A stretch of DNA of 64,000 nucleotides, from the NCBI GenBank assembly GCA_951802425.1, contig OX637804.1:682001-746000 (forward strand), written 5' to 3'. Below are positions 33,513-46,079 of the stretch, one piece after another. The notes under the pieces were generated by a model. It was not told the origin of the DNA. It saw only the letters and a list, made by a program, of their open reading frames with translations, and searched no databases. A program made the position numbers and the translations under genes. Position 1 is the stretch's first letter. The number at the start of each line of letters is the position of its first letter. Origin of the DNA: Clavaria fumosa (Eukaryota; Basidiomycota; Agaricomycetes; Agaricales; Clavariaceae).

Positions 33513-35001
33513 ATGTGCTCGCAATGGACAGCTTTTGCGATGTCTGCTGTTGTGATTCTATCCACAGTTGCGAAACCATTGGCGCCACCAACCACCGGGT
33601 GGCTGTACGACGACGGAGTTGGTGACTCATTGATCTTTCCATTTACGGCCACGCAATGTGAGCCATTCGACATTTTCTACAACAACACGACGGCGAATAG
33701 AGATGGCTTTGACTTCTCTGACGCAACACACTCGTACGTTCTTTTCACCATTACCTTCCCCTCTGGCACTGGTTATTTGGAATGGATTTGCAACATTCCC
33801 TCCGGTATCGGATTCAATGCGGGTCAAAATTACGTCGTTCAACCTGGGTCGTCGTCGGCTTGCTTGGGGAATATCACAACAACTTATTCACATCTAACTT
33901 ACGACACGGCTTATTTTGCATCCTACACACGAGACCCTTCCCCGCGCGCCACTCCCATCTCCACATATGATTTGTATGTCTCTTTTCCCGTCCGCTGCTT
34001 GTCCCTGACCCAACCATTATCAGCCCTACCACCGCCTTTCTCACACGCGCATACCCGACCATTACTCTCAAGTACGACCCATTCTTTCAGTTTCCACACA
34101 ACATAATAATCGACTCAATAGCCCAAACCTGGCTGTCACGCCGACAACATCCCCACCGTTGTCATCCTCACCAGTGACTTCTTCCACGGACTCGCCATTG
34201 CCCTCGCCAGCAACCCTCCTTTCCCCAAAATCACGCAATGCCGCTGTTGCTGGGGGTGTCTTCGGCGCAGTGGCCTTCGTCCTACTCATTTTCGCTATTA
34301 TGCTCTGGCGGATACGTAGGAGCTCGGGGTTAGCATCTTCTCCTATCAATTCTCAGCCCGCAACCACGGGCGAGTTAGGGTCTACATACCTCTCACCACC
34401 ATTCCAATCTTCTGGTGCGTTCATCGTGTCTGCCCCTAACGCGCGTGTCATCTTATGTCAAACGCTTGTCAGGCGCGGAACTTTCTGGCACCACGCCCGC
34501 CCCTTGCAGTCACGGAAATGAGCTCAAGTCTGACAGTGGTGCGATGGTTGTTCCGGTTGCAGGCAATCTCGAGCCTGCCGTGGTCCCCGTAGGCAAGTGT
34601 TGCACATGCTTTGATATTTTGGCCTCCGCCGGGAACGCAAGGCTGATCAACACAATCCCTTGTAGCACTATCCCCCGTAGGTATTGAGAGCGCGACTGGC
34701 ATGCCGCCAGCGACCTTGTCCCAACAAGCCTATGATCACTCGACAATAAGTGAGTCCAGGATGCTTGTTCTTCCTTGCAATCCGTTCAACTGCAGCAGCT
34801 ACTGGTGGTGGAACTGTCGGATCTGGTAACGTTAACGTGTCTAACGTCTTCAACATTTACAACATACATCATCGTGAGCTTGGGTGAATTTATATTTGCA
34901 GCCTCGGCCTGACCTGTCAAATAGCACAACCTCATTCCTCTTCCTTACCGCACCTACCAAGAATTCTGTCTACAACGGCTGCGGCGCAAGCCTCCAGATA
35001 G
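33513..35001 (+). CDS. Member 13: type I membrane protein, type B
   Basis: Seven exons: 33513-33973, 34024-34071, 34122-34414, 34473-34592, 34681-34749, 34796-34873 and 34925-35001. They sum to 1146 nt, 381 aa, the shortest intact copy. Signal peptide MCSQWTAFAMSAVVILSTVA; cysteines in TATQCEPF, EWICNIPSG and SSSACLG; short stalk; TM AGGVFGAVAFVLLIFAIMLW followed by RIRR. The exon 4 donor is GTAG|GCAAGT (GC). The exon 5 acceptor used by member 2 as an alternative (GATCAG) is GATCAA here, so only CCCCCGTAG fits. The end ASR replaces the usual ASE. Closest to member 2, about 29 kb away. Confidence 0.76.
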
Positions 35002-36647
35002 TGGGCACCCCCGCCTTCGGCCTCGCGCTCCGCGAACTACTACTTTAGCTGCCGTCCCCGGATATCTCGACTAATACCGCACCAGAGACATTGCTACCGC
35101 ATGCAATGCCGTTGTTCCATCAGCCTTGTTGCCGTTGTTGCAAGGCGCTCACGTCTGAGACCCCTTCTCCCCGCTTCCGGCTGGGACAGCGACAGTGGGG
35201 AGCTCTAGATGTCTAGTGTGGGCTTCAAGGTGGAGGAATTGTGGGACTGCCGGAATAATCATCGTCATTGCTCGGAGGGGGGGGGGGGGCGTGGCTCTGC
35301 GAGAAAGAGAAGATTTGGGTTAGAGAGGCCGAATACTGTGTAAACAATTAACGCAGTACATAAAATCAAGGAGGATATTGGGCGGGGGCGAATTGCCCAT
35401 GCCAGTCATGCGAGCATCAAAACCTTGGACTGGAGCTAGACCAGCGGGAGGTCTCAAGCGTGTAGTGCAATGCGACTGAGTGCCATCCAATCGCATCACA
35501 CTACACGCTTGAGTGATATCAGACGATGCTCGAAATCTGGGATATTGGCAGGATCCAGGGCAAAATTAGGGACCTGCAAACCAACTACTTCATGAGACGC
35601 CCGGGACATACATAATTACAGTTTCACATACTAAAAGGCGATTGCGCCAACACAGAGTTTCGGTACCTTAGCATCCCGTTCTCAACAGAATTGATGCCCT
35701 GTACAAGTTGGCGATGTTGAACAACCATGTGGATGTACTTTGGGATTCAGTCAGATATTGACATGAGACAATCTTGAACGGATACCTCGTTACCCTTACT
35801 TGGGACTATGTGTGCTGCATCGTGAAGACACATTGGCTCTTGTGAGCCACGATATTTTGAGGGAGACCACTGCGGCATTGCGCTCCAGCACCCACACTCC
35901 TGCATTCGCTCGGGCAGATGCGCGACCTTCTTCGTGACGCGCTTGTCCCTCCCCATCGTCGTTGACGACCAGTTCGACCAGTTCGGCCAGCTCCGCGACG
36001 CACTCACGCACAACCCCATGTCGCCTACGCATGGCGGAGGGTTCTCAGCTCTGCCAAAAGCCGGATGGTCAGCTTCCGATTGTATGCACGCAGAAATGGC
36101 GAGTTGTAAAATGACGAATTATAGGAAAGAGAGTGGGACGAGCTGAGTGAAGGTAAAAGGTGACAAGGAAAGTGTCGGGGCAGACTTCAGTGAGGGGAAT
36201 GTTTGTAAAACGTTCCACCATTGATGAAGTCGTCCCAGCATTGATGTAGCATCAGATAGTTCGACCTACACATTCGCCGTCCACTCGTATGGGCACTGCC
36301 ACACAGCATAGAGCGCCGGCCGCACAAGGTAGCCTAGGGTTATCAATCCCATCAAAAGGTCGCCTTTTTATATCTGGTCGTCAGAACGGCGTCGATAACG
36401 TTCGGCTTACCACGAGATGCCGTCCGGGCACTCTGAGTGTGTGTAATAGTTGCAGAGAAAGTGGACAACAAACTGAAAGTCGAGTGAGAGAGAGGCTTTT
36501 GAACGACACCATACGCACCATCCTTGGGACTATGCTAGGGACGCAATCCCCGGATCAGGACTATGATTTCCGCCATCACCCAGTTGGTGATAACAGGGTG
36601 ACAAGGTACAGCTTTCTGGGGAACACTCTTCTCTCTTGACGGCGACA
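35002..36647. other. Tail relic of member 13 and upstream block of member 14
   Basis: 35002-35125 is a short type A tail relic (GATATCTCGACTAATACCG, then CACCAGAGACATTGCTACCG) cut off at GTTGTTCCATCAG. A G13 run lies at 35277-35289. 35200-36400 closely repeats 6800-8020. The reverse TATA box is at 36365-36372, 276 bp from the member 14 ATG. Confidence 0.55.
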
Positions 36648-38263
36648 ATGCACTCGCAATGGGCAGCTCTAGCGACTTCTGCCCTTGTGATTCTATCCGC
36701 AGTTGCGAAACCATTGGCACCACCAACGACGGGGTGGCTGTACAACGACAGATTTACCTCATTGATCTTTCCATTAACGGCCACGGAATGCGAGCCGTTC
36801 AACATTTTCTACAACTTGACGATTGAAGATTACCTTTACATTTTTGACGCAGCACGCTCGCACAATCTTTTCCGGATTTATTTCCCCATCGGCATTGGTT
36901 ATTTGGAGTGGATTTGCAACATTCCCGCCGGAATCGGATTCGATGCGTTTCAGAATTTCATCGTTCAAGCTGGGTCGTCGTCGGCTTGCTTGGGGGATCT
37001 CAACACAACCTATTCCTATCTGTCTTACTCCACGACTAATTTTGAATCCTTCACTCGAAACCCTTCCCCGCTCGTCACTTCCCTCCCCACGAACACTCTG
37101 TATGTCTCCTTTCCCGTCCGCTGGTTGTCCCTGACCTGACCATTATCTGATGATTATCAGCCCTACAACCACCTTTCCCACAGGCATATACGCGACCATC
37201 ACCCTCAAGTACGACTCATTCTTTCAGTTTCCACACAACTTACTAATCAACTCAACAGCCCAAACCTGGCTGTCACGCCGACGACAACGTCCCCACCGTC
37301 GTCGTCCTCACCAGTGACTTTTTCCACGAGCTCGCCGCCCTCGCCAACAACGCCCCCACCCCCCATGAGCCCGCCATCGCCCTCGCCAACGCCTTCTCAC
37401 AAATCACGCAATGCTGCGGTGGCTGGTGGTGTCGTCGGCGCAGTAGCCTTTGTTACACTCATCGTCGCCCTCGTGCTCTGGCGGAGGCGTAGGCGTTTAT
37501 TCCAAGCAAGTGCATCTTCTCTCATCGATCCTCAACCCGCGTCTATCTCAGGATTGGCGACAGGCGAGTTGGAGTCTACGGGCCTCTCATCACCATTCCG
37601 GCGTTCTGGTAGGTTCATTGTATCTCTCCCAGTACATGTACCTTCATTATTGCGGGACGTTTATCAGGCACGAAACTCCTTGGCAGGATGCACACGCCCG
37701 ACGGTGGTACCGCGATGGTTCCAATGGCAAATAATCCTGCGATTGCAGTACCCATAGGTAAAATATCCTTTTCCCTTTTCCTCTTGTCATTTCAACATCC
37801 ACCAGGTGAAGGGCCAGAAGCATCGCCATATGCAACTCCTCTAGTCAGCCAGAGGCCATCCCAAGGCACCATTAGGCCCTTTGTTGCAGAGCCTGTCCTT
37901 CCATCACAACGGCCACGCAAACCTCGGAATAATGAACGCCAGGCTTCCGAGCCCAGTCCACCCCTCGATCTGCCATCTCGCACACCACCGACTGCCGAGC
38001 AACAGCCGCCATACACCCCTGCTGATGCAGCACCGGAGACGTCACGGCCAGATGCAGTGCCACCATTCCAACAGTCTTCGACGAACGAGGCTCAGGAAGG
38101 ACCTCTTGACCTTACCGCCGTTCTGGGGGTCATCTCACGCGCGCAACTGAGCCCGATGGACAGACTCACTGCTGTCCATAATTTGCTTATTTCGGACCCA
38201 TCAGGACAACCTGGGCTTGCAAGGCAAAATACAGTATCTTCGCCACCACCATATGCTGAGTAA
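36648..38263 (+). CDS. Member 14: type I membrane protein, type A1 with PPPY tail
   Basis: Five exons: 36648-37099, 37161-37208, 37259-37608, 37668-37757 and 37845-38263. They sum to 1359 nt, 452 aa. Signal peptide MHSQWAALATSALVILSAVA. The ectodomain has TATECEPF (Gln to Glu), EWICNIPAG and SSSACLG. TM AGGVVGAVAFVTLIVALVLW is followed by RRRRRLF. Intron 1 is longer (61 bp), with a partial duplication of its 3' end giving two TTATC motifs. Juxtamembrane SGLATGELESTGLSSPF is mosaic, as in member 8. Exon 5 lacks five codons after AEQQPPYT; tail LDLTAVLGVISRAQLS; end SSPPPYAE. Confidence 0.87.
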
Positions 38264-39334
38264 ACATGGCGTTGAGTTTTCTGCAGTGCGAAGGAGATGT
38301 GAAGACTCATTTTTTTTAGTTGCCTCTGGTGTACGCAAATTTCGGGCATCAGGTGAATTGGTATGTATATACTAGGGTTTGGTTATTTGTCTTCAACTTC
38401 CTTGACAAGATGGTAGCCTTACATTCCCGGCACTGCTGAATGGTTGTCATATTTGATTTATTGTCTTGAGTGCCTGGAATCTTATCAATGTTGTCAGGTC
38501 GAGCCCCGAGCATGAGATCACGATAATAGTAGGGCTACGCTCGAGTCAAATCCTGCTACTTAATAATTACATTCTGTGACTTCGCGCGAGGGTTCAAACG
38601 TTCAAATGCTACCTGTTATTCCGCTGTCCGCAAATTGGCGCGGTACGGTCTCTTAATGCCTGTGTCTATTACGTTAGTCCAGTAAAGTTCGCTCAACGAT
38701 CTGCTCTACGAAGGTGATCGACCGCCTCGACTCTGCAACTCCTCAACGTGTTCGAGGCGAGACCACAGTCGAGACGATCGGCACTGCCGTCCAAAGATTC
38801 GAAGGCACCCCTTCCTGATGGTGCAATGGATCTGCGGAGGCGTGTCGAGTCGACTCTCTTTGTGACACGCTCATCCATCTTCGGCGTCGTGAGTGTCGTC
38901 GACCAGATTGTCGAGCGAATGCCCCCGATTGTACGCATGTGGAATGGGCAAGTTGTAAAATGACAGACTGCAGAGAAGAGAGCGGGACGGGCTGAGCGAG
39001 GAAAGTGTCAGGCGCCGGCGTCAGAGGAAAATGTAGCACGACCGACGCATTCACTGTCGACTATTGTCTGCAATTCCACTCGTATGAGCAAGGGCAATGA
39101 CACACACTATAGAGCACCGGCCGCATATGCTGGCCTGGCCTTATCGGTCCCAACCAAACGATGTTGATTCACGTTTGGCTCACCCACGAATTCCCGTCCG
39201 GGTCGTTGTGCATCACTGGTGCGGGGAAAGTAGATAATAGTCTGAACGTCGGGGGAGGGCTCGGGAGGGACTTCAACGATGCCTTATTTACAGTCCAATG
39301 CTGGACAACTACGCTCAGACCTGTTCGCATCATC
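38264..39334. other. 3' linker of member 14 and remnant upstream DNA of member 15
   Basis: 38300-38810 is the A1-type 3' linker without the 170-bp insert seen at 18.5 and 28.0 kb. 38820-39300 holds a diverged upstream block (GTCGACTCTCTTTGTGACACGC, then GGCAATGACACACACTATAGAGC, then GTTTGGCTCACCCACG). 39100-39560 also occurs in inverted orientation at about 57.66-58.15 kb. No gene called. Confidence 0.5.
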
Positions 39335-40690
39335 GGTAGGGTGGCTGTACATCAGACCCGCTTTCACACTGAACTGTTTCCACACCCATCTCTACACAGA
39401 CTTTGTGTGTCTCCTTAGCCGCCCCGCTCTGCTGCGTGTTTTGACTTGAAAAATCATTAGTTCCACTGCCACATTTGCATTCTCAGTTGCGTTTGAGAGT
39501 AATGGTTGAGGAATTTCTCAATCATTGCTCTTAAACGCATCTCGCTCCTTTACTTTCCACACGACGTACTACGTGAATCAACAGCGCCAACCTGGTGTTG
39601 ACACTGACATCGTCCCCGCCAACATCATCTTTACCAGTGACTCACTCCTTCCTCGACCCCGCCATTGCCTTCGCTAACGCCTTCCTCAAATTCGCCATCA
39701 TCCCGCCAAGCAACGCCCTCTTCCCCAACATTTCTTTTTCCCAAATCACGCAATGCCTCCGTTGTTGGCGGTGTCGTCGGCACGATGACCTTCGTTCTTC
39801 TTGTCTTCGCTTCCGCGCTCCGGCGGAGGCCCAGGAGTTCGGTGGTGGCGGGGCGTCTTCTCTCATCGATCCTCAGCGCGCGGCTACCTCAGGATTAGCG
39901 ACGGGCGAGTTGGGACCAACGGGCCTCCCAGCACCATTCCAGTCTTTTGGTGCGTTTGTCATATCTGTCGCAATGTATCACCTTACCTCAACCGAAGAGC
40001 AACGCTTGTCGGTCGCGGAACGCCTTGGCAGCACGTCCGACTTTTGCAGTCACGGAAATGGGCCCAAGTCTGACAGTGGTGCCATGGTGCCGGTTTGAGG
40101 CAATCTCGCAGCTGACGCGGTCCCCGTCGGTAGGTGTTTTTTCTGTGCACGTCTCAACGTTCCACTGGGAGTACGAGGCTGATTTTTTTTGCAGCACTAT
40201 CCCCTGCAGACATTGAGAGCGGGACCGACATGCGCCCAGCGACCTCGCCCATGCAACAGGTCTACGATCACTAGAGTTATCCTTCTCTGCAACCTGTTTG
40301 ACTGTGGCGGATGCAGGTAGAGATATCGGGTCTCCTAGCGTCACTATCGGAACCCACCTTTGGTTTGATCCACATCCATCAAGGCAAGCTTGAGTGAACT
40401 AATATCTTCAGCCCCAGCCTGACCTGTCAACATAGCACAACCTGGTCCCCCCCTTCTGTACTGCACGGGTCACAAATCACGTCCACCACAGCCGCCCGAA
40501 CCTCTAGATAGCGGACACCAAACTTCCGTCCACAAACCAGCCCAGTTTTGCCTCTCGCGCCCTACCGACTACCACGTACTCCAGGTCCTCGGATATCCCG
40601 ACTGATGCGGCGCCAGAGACATCGCTACTGGATGTTCCAGCGGTGCTCGAGGAGTTAGACTCAAGGGCGGTCCCCTTGAGAAAAAGAAGC
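39335..40690 (+). pseudogene. Member 15: type B pseudogene with the ectodomain deleted
   Basis: The copy goes from GGGTGGCTGTAC of exon 1 almost directly to the intron 1 region, so TQCEPF, EWIC and SSACLG are absent and there is no start codon. Exon 2 is interrupted by a hairpin (39489-39538). Stalk and TM codons persist (ASVVGGVVGTMTFVLLVFAS around 39745-39825). Exon 4 has a TGA in VPV*GNLA. The exon 4 donor is GTCG|GTAGGT. Tail relics extend to about 40690. Confidence 0.8.
39489..39538. repeat. Hairpin of inverted exon 2 sequence
   Basis: Two 22-bp arms (39489-39510 and 39517-39538) with three mismatches and a 6-bp loop. The arms contain ACCATTACTCTCAA, the conserved 3' end of family exon 2, and its reverse complement. 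Confidence 0.8.
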
Positions 40691-40939
40691 CTTTCCAGCA
40701 TCGTTGGATACTATTGACATGTCGGGTGTACAGGGAGACCGGTTGCTGATGCCGAGCGCCAAAGTGGGAATGCTCCTTCCAAACAGCTACGACCGTGTGT
40801 TCGCAATGCGCAGCTCTTGAAGAAGTCTCATTAGATAACTTACCGTTGACAACGACGGGTGTACCCGCAAACCGGTTGCTGATGCCGGGTGTCAAGGTGC
40901 AGCATTTGTGAGGAGCGTTCTTCTCTCCTGACGGCGACG

Positions 40940-42419
40940 ATGCACTCGCAGTGTGCGACTCTGGCGACTTTTGCTGTTGCGATTCTAGCAACAGTTGCGA
41001 AACCATTAGCACCACCAACGACGGGGTGGCTGATCTCCGCTGGCCCCTTGCGCTCAGGGATCTTGCCATTTACGGCCACGCAGTGTGAGCCATTCGACAT
41101 TTTCTACAACTCGCCAGTGGATATCCCGATTATCGTTTTTGACGCAACACTCTCGCACCCTCTTTTCACCATTACTATCCCCCAAGGCACTGGTTATTTG
41201 GAGTGGATTTGCAACATTCCCCCCGGTTTCGGATTTATTGTGGTTGAAAGTTATGTTGTCCAAGCTGGGTCGTCGTCCGCTTGCTTGGGGGATCTCAACA
41301 CAACCTATTCCCTTCTGAATTACAACACGGCTAATTTTGCATCCTACACTCGAGCCCCGTTCATTGCTCCCCTCCCCCCACCTCTTTTGTACGCCTCCTT
41401 TCCCGTCCGCTGTGCGTCCTGACCCGACCATTTTTAGACCTACCGCCAGCTTTCCTACAGGTCCGTTCTCGACCATCACTCTCAAGTGCGACTCGTTCTT
41501 TGAGCTTCCGCACAGCATACTAATGGATTCAATAGCCCAATCCTGGCTGGCATACCGCCCTCCCTCCCTCCACCCACATTCACAGCGTCGTCCCTCTCCC
41601 CACCCACATTCACAACGTCGTCATTGCCCTCCTCGCCATTGTCCTCCTACCCGTCATTCTCTTCCACATCCTATTTCATATCCTCGCCATCGTCCTCCCA
41701 CCCATCACCCTCTCCCACAACTTCGCCATTGTTCTCCCTCCAATCATCCTCTTCCGCAACGCCCACGAAGACGTCACCCTCCTCGCCAACAATGTCCCCT
41801 TCTCCTCTACCACACATTTTCTCGATTGCTGGGGGTGTCGCCGGCGCAGTGATGTTCATTCTACTCATCTCCGCTCTCAGGCACTTGTGGAGGAGTAGGC
41901 GTAAGCGTAGAGGTGATCTTCAGCTCACAACAACCTCAGATTTGGCAATGGGTGAGTCAGGGTCCACGTACCTCTCACCACCATTCCAATCTTCTGGTGC
42001 GTTCATCGTGTGCCCTACTGTGTGAGTCATCTTTTCGAAGCGAAACGCTTGTCAGGCACAGAACTTCTTGGCAGTATGCCCGACCCTTACAGCCATGGAA
42101 ATCAACTCAGGTCTGACAGTAGTATCACGGTTGTTCCGGTGGCGAGCAACCCCATGACTGGTGTGGTCCCTGTAGGTAAGTATCTTTTTTTGCACATCCT
42201 GTGATATTCCAGACACTACCGAGAATGCAAGGCTGATTCCGTTTGCAGCACAATCCCTTGTGGCACTATCCCCGGTGGATATTGAGAGCACAACTGGCAT
42301 GCCACCAGCGACCCTGTCCACGCAACAAGCCTATGATCGCTCGATGATAAGTGAGTCCAGGATGCTAATCCTTCCTTGCAATCTGTTCACCTGCAGTAGA
42401 TGCTGGTAGAGACATTTGA
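40940..42419 (+). CDS. Member 16: type I membrane protein, type B with early stop in exon 6
   Basis: Exons 40940-41388, 41438-41485, 41536-41996, 42056-42175, 42249-42350 and 42397-42419. They sum to 1203 nt, 400 aa. Signal peptide MHSQCATLATFAVAILATVA; cysteines in TATQCEPF, EWICNIPPG and SSSACLG. It has the longest stalk seen (over 90 residues, rich in SSPSSSHPSPSP-like runs). TM IAGGVAGAVMFILLISAL is followed by RSRRKRR. The exon 4 donor is a normal GTAG|GTAAGT. Exon 5 reads AQSLVALSPVDIESTTGMPP. In exon 6 the GGA found in paralogues is TGA, giving DAGRDI and stop; downstream sequence remains exon-like. Membrane anchoring would be unaffected. Confidence 0.75.
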
Positions 42420-43610
42420 TCTCGTAACGTCGCTATGGGATCCCAAAACGTCGTCATTAATTCGCTCCATATACCTCAAGGTAAGTTTGCATGAATTGAT
42501 ATTTGCAGTGTCAGCCTGACTTGTCAATGAAGCACGAGCTGGTCTCCGCTCTTCTCTACGACGCCATCGACATATCACGCCCAAGGCACTATCACGTCCG
42601 TGGTAGCAGAGCTAGTTCTTCTATCACAACGGCTACGAGAACCTCGGGACAATGGACCAAGTTTCCCTCTGCAAACAAGCCCACATCGCGCTGCGGACCG
42701 GCGACCAGCAGCCGCGACACATCCAATCGCGGCTAATGCAGCTCTGGAGAGAGGGAGCCAGGCGTCAGCGCTTCAGCTCATTCCATCTCACTTTAGTATG
42801 TAGGAGGTTTTCCACTCCTGATACATACCAAGAATAGAGACAATTCTTATGTGAGCTCGACACATCGGGACTGGCCATGTGTGATTCTAGGCAATGCCAG
42901 CGGGTGGCTGTACACCGATGAGCAAGGAATGTTGGCAGGATCCACGTGATGTACTGGAGAATTTAGTCAAGGACATGCAACCATCTTGGCCGATAACTCG
43001 TTACCCTCACTTCTAGGGATTATATGCGCCACATGGCAATGAAACAGAGAACGAGCTGTGGAGACACATTGGCTATCGCGCGCCACGACATCCCGGCGAA
43101 AATGACAGCGGTGTTGCGATCCAGGCGTTGGCGAGTGTTGAGCAGATGCTTGAGTGGACTCTCTTTGTGATATTCTTCGACGCCTTCATCGTCGTCGACC
43201 AGTAGCTCCGCGACGCGCTCACTGCCGACCATCGGCTGCAATTCCACTCGTATGGGCGCTGCCGGCCGCACAAGGCAGCCAAGGGTTTTCAATCCCATCA
43301 AAACGTCGCCCTTTTATATCTGGTCGTCAGAACGGCGTCGATAAACGTTCAGCTCACCACGAAATGCCGTCCGCGCTCTCTGGGTGTGCGTCACAGTTGC
43401 GGGGAAAGTGGACGACAGCCTGAACGTCGAGTGGAAGAGAGACTTTTGGCGATACTCTACCCACCACACCATCCTGGGATAGTGCGGAGGTAACCATGGC
43501 CCAGACCCAAGAATGCAATCCCCGGATCAGGATTACGATTCCCGCCATCATGGAATGGCGATAACGAGGTGACAATTTGCAAGGAACGCTCTTCTCTCCT
43601 GATGGCGACA
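42420..43610. other. Tail relic of member 16 and short upstream region of member 17
   Basis: 42420-42530 continues exon 6 and the exon 7 junction. 42585-42800 is a well-preserved type A tail relic in one frame (VAELVLLSQRLREPRDNG) that cannot be joined in frame to exon 6 by any splice I can find. 43020-43300 is a diverged coil block (complement RVAELLVDDDEG, LLNTRQRLDRNTAVIF). The reverse TATA box (TATAAAAG on the complement) is at 43311-43318. Confidence 0.55.
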
Positions 43611-45450
43611 ATGTGCTCGCAATGTGCAGCTCTGGCGATGTTCGCTGTTATGATTTCAGCGACAGTTGGCACCACCAACGACTGGGTGGCTGAACGGCAA
43701 CAGCGAATCCGGCTCATTCATCTTTCCATTCACGGCCACGCAATGCGAGCCGTTCTACATTCACTACAATACGACTGTGGTATGGAGATGGCTTTGACTT
43801 TTATGACATAGCAAATTCGATCGATCTTTTCACTATCACCTTCCCTCAAGGCACTGGATATTTGGAGTGGATTTGTAACATTCCCGCCGGTGCCGGATTC
43901 GTTGTGGACTTTCCAGCGACTTATGTCGTCCAACCTGGGTCGTCGTCGGCTTGCTTGGGGAATATCACAACAACTTATTCCCTTCTAACTTACATCACGA
44001 CTGATTTTGCATCTTACACACGAACCGCTTCCCCGCTCAACTCCCCCCTCCGCACAATGTCTCTTTTCCCGTCCGCTTCTTGATCCTTGACCCGACTATG
44101 ATCAGATCTACCGCCACCTTTCCCACAGGCGCATACTCGACCATTACTCTCAAGTACAATGCATTCTTTGAGTTTCCACGCAACATACTAATTCACTCAA
44201 CAGCCCAAACCTGGCCGTCTCGCCGATAACGTTCCCACCGTCGTCGTCCTCACCAGTGACTCCTTCCATAAGCTCGTCGCCCTCGTCAACAATGTCCTCA
44301 CCTTCCTCGAGCTCGCCATTGCCTTCGCCAACAACGTTCCCTTCCCTCAAATCACGCAATGCCGCGGTTGCTGGGGGTATCGTCAGCGCAGTAGCCTTTG
44401 CTCTACTCATCGTCGCTCTCGTGCTCTGGCGGAGGCGTAGGAGCTCGGGGTTAGCAAGAACATCATCTCCTACCAATGCTCAGCCCGCAGTCACGGGCGA
44501 GTTGGGGTCTACATACCTCTCACCACCATTCCAATCTTCTAGTGTGTTCATCGTGTCTGCCCCCAGCGTGCGTGTCAACTGATGTTAAACGTTTGTCAGG
44601 CACGGAACGTCCTGGCACCACGCCCGACCCTTGCAGTCACGGACATGAGCCCAAGTCTGACAGTGGTGCCAGGGTTGTTCCGGTCACAGGCAATCTCGAG
44701 CCTGTCGTGGTCTCCGTAGGCAGGTGTTCTTTCATTTTGCACATGCTATGATATTTCGGCCTCCACTGAGAACGCAAGGCTGAGTTCAGTTGCAGCACAA
44801 CCCCTTGTAGCACTATCCCCTGTGGATATTGAGAGCACAACTGGCATGCCACCAGCGACCTTGTCCACGCAACAAGCCTATGATAACTCGATAGTAAGTG
44901 AGTCCAGGATGCTAATCCCCCCCTGCAATCTGTTTAAGCTATGACAGATGCTGGTAGAGACATCGGATCTCATAACATCACTATCGGATCCCAAAACGTC
45001 ACCATTAATTCGCTCCATATATATCAAGGTAAGCTTGAGTGAATCAATATTTGCAGTCTCAGCTTGACCTGTCAATGAAGCACAGCCTGGTCTCCGCTCT
45101 TCTCCATGACGCCATTGAAATATTACTGTGGGCCATCAAAGGCGCTATCGTAAACGACACCGGTGTTGACGCGTTGACGAGCTGGTCTCCTCTCTTCTCT
45201 ACAACGCCATCGACAAATTGCGTAGGCGGTAGGCCATCAAAGACACTATCGCTCTCTTGTAAATGGCACCAGTTCTTCCATCACAATGGCTATACGAACC
45301 TCGGGACAACGGGCCAGGTTTCCCTTCCCGTTCCGCGGTCCACCAGCTGCCACACATCCATCCAAATCCGGATAATGCAGCACCAGAGGCGTCGCTTCCA
45401 GACGAAACACAGTATGGGATGGACAGTATGCAAACCATCCCTCTGATGCT
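43611..45450 (+). pseudogene. Member 17: type B pseudogene with frameshifts
   Basis: ATG 43611 gives MCSQCAALAMFAVMISATV, then an 11-bp deletion removes the codons for AKPL and shifts the frame. A second frameshift lies near 43780, and the intron 1 donor GTATGT is destroyed (CACAATGTCTC). Everything else is still recognisable: EWICNIPAG, SSSACLG, stalk, TM AGGIVSAVAFALLIVALVLW, exon 4 with GTAG|GCAGGT, exon 6 (SQNVTINSLHIY) and a type A-like tail relic (VLPSQWLYEPRDNGPGF). The decay is recent by the look of it. Confidence 0.82.
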
Positions 45451-45870
45451 CAGTACAATAGGGGGTTGGACCAGATTGGTCATGACGTCACAACTTGATC
45501 TCGATCGTCCCAACTTGATCTCGATCGTCCCATCAAATTCAATATTCAAATTTGAATCAAATGGCACCAATATTTGAAATTTGCCAATGTGATGTCATAT
45601 CTTGGCTATCTTGCCTGTGATGTCATTCATATAAAATGACGTCATGCGCCAGCCATGACAAGGACGGGCTGCCGCAACAACGAACAACGAACAACGGCGA
45701 CAAAGTGGTGTAGGCAGCCCACGCGAGCGCGTATGCGAAGAATGGCAGGAACAAAGTTTACAGGAACACCGTCGCTCTTGTAAGCCCGTATGCAAGAAAA
45801 TTCCCTTGTAAAAGACTGACCACAAATTGCCCAATCAAGTGACGCCCATGGGGGCTTGGAAGAGCAGATC
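45451..45870. other. Orientation switch region with short repeats
   Basis: This is where the plus-strand run meets the minus-strand run, tail to tail. CAACTTGATCTCGATCGTCC is tandemly duplicated (45491-45510 and 45511-45530). Two perfect TGACGTCA palindromes flank the AT-rich centre (45483-45490 and 45637-45644). CCAATGTGATGTCATATCTT (45583-45602) is nearly the reverse complement of 21575-21594, so a decayed mobile element is possible. No gene called. Confidence 0.5.
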
Positions 45871-46079
45871 GCGTCCACGCGCACATGTGAGATGGACCCT
45901 AAAACCGCGGTGAGCTCAAGGAGACTCTTGAGTCTAGTGCCTCGAGGGCTGATAGAATCACGGCATTGCATGCGGTGGCAACGTCTCTGGCGCGGTATTA
46001 GTCGGGATATCCAGGGACTTGGAGTATGGCAGCTAAAGTAGTAGTCCGCGGAGCACAGGGCCGAAGCGGGGGGTGCCCA
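45871..46079 (-). pseudogene. Tail relic 3' of member 18
   Basis: On the complement, past the member 18 stop, codons for RLKSLLELTAVLGSISHV are open and align with the type A segment GPLDLTAVLGVISRA. They are out of frame with exon 7 and there is no PPPY after them. Confidence 0.65.

Noticed and set aside
39335..40690. Member 15 as a functional soluble or short variant
   Set aside because: No start codon, no ectodomain cysteines, a hairpin within exon 2 and an internal TGA in exon 4.
42503..42803. Continuation of member 16 into the downstream LSQRLREPRDNG frame
   Set aside because: The upstream TGA in exon 6 and a one-base phase mismatch at the only plausible acceptor prevent an in-frame join; I treat it as a relic.
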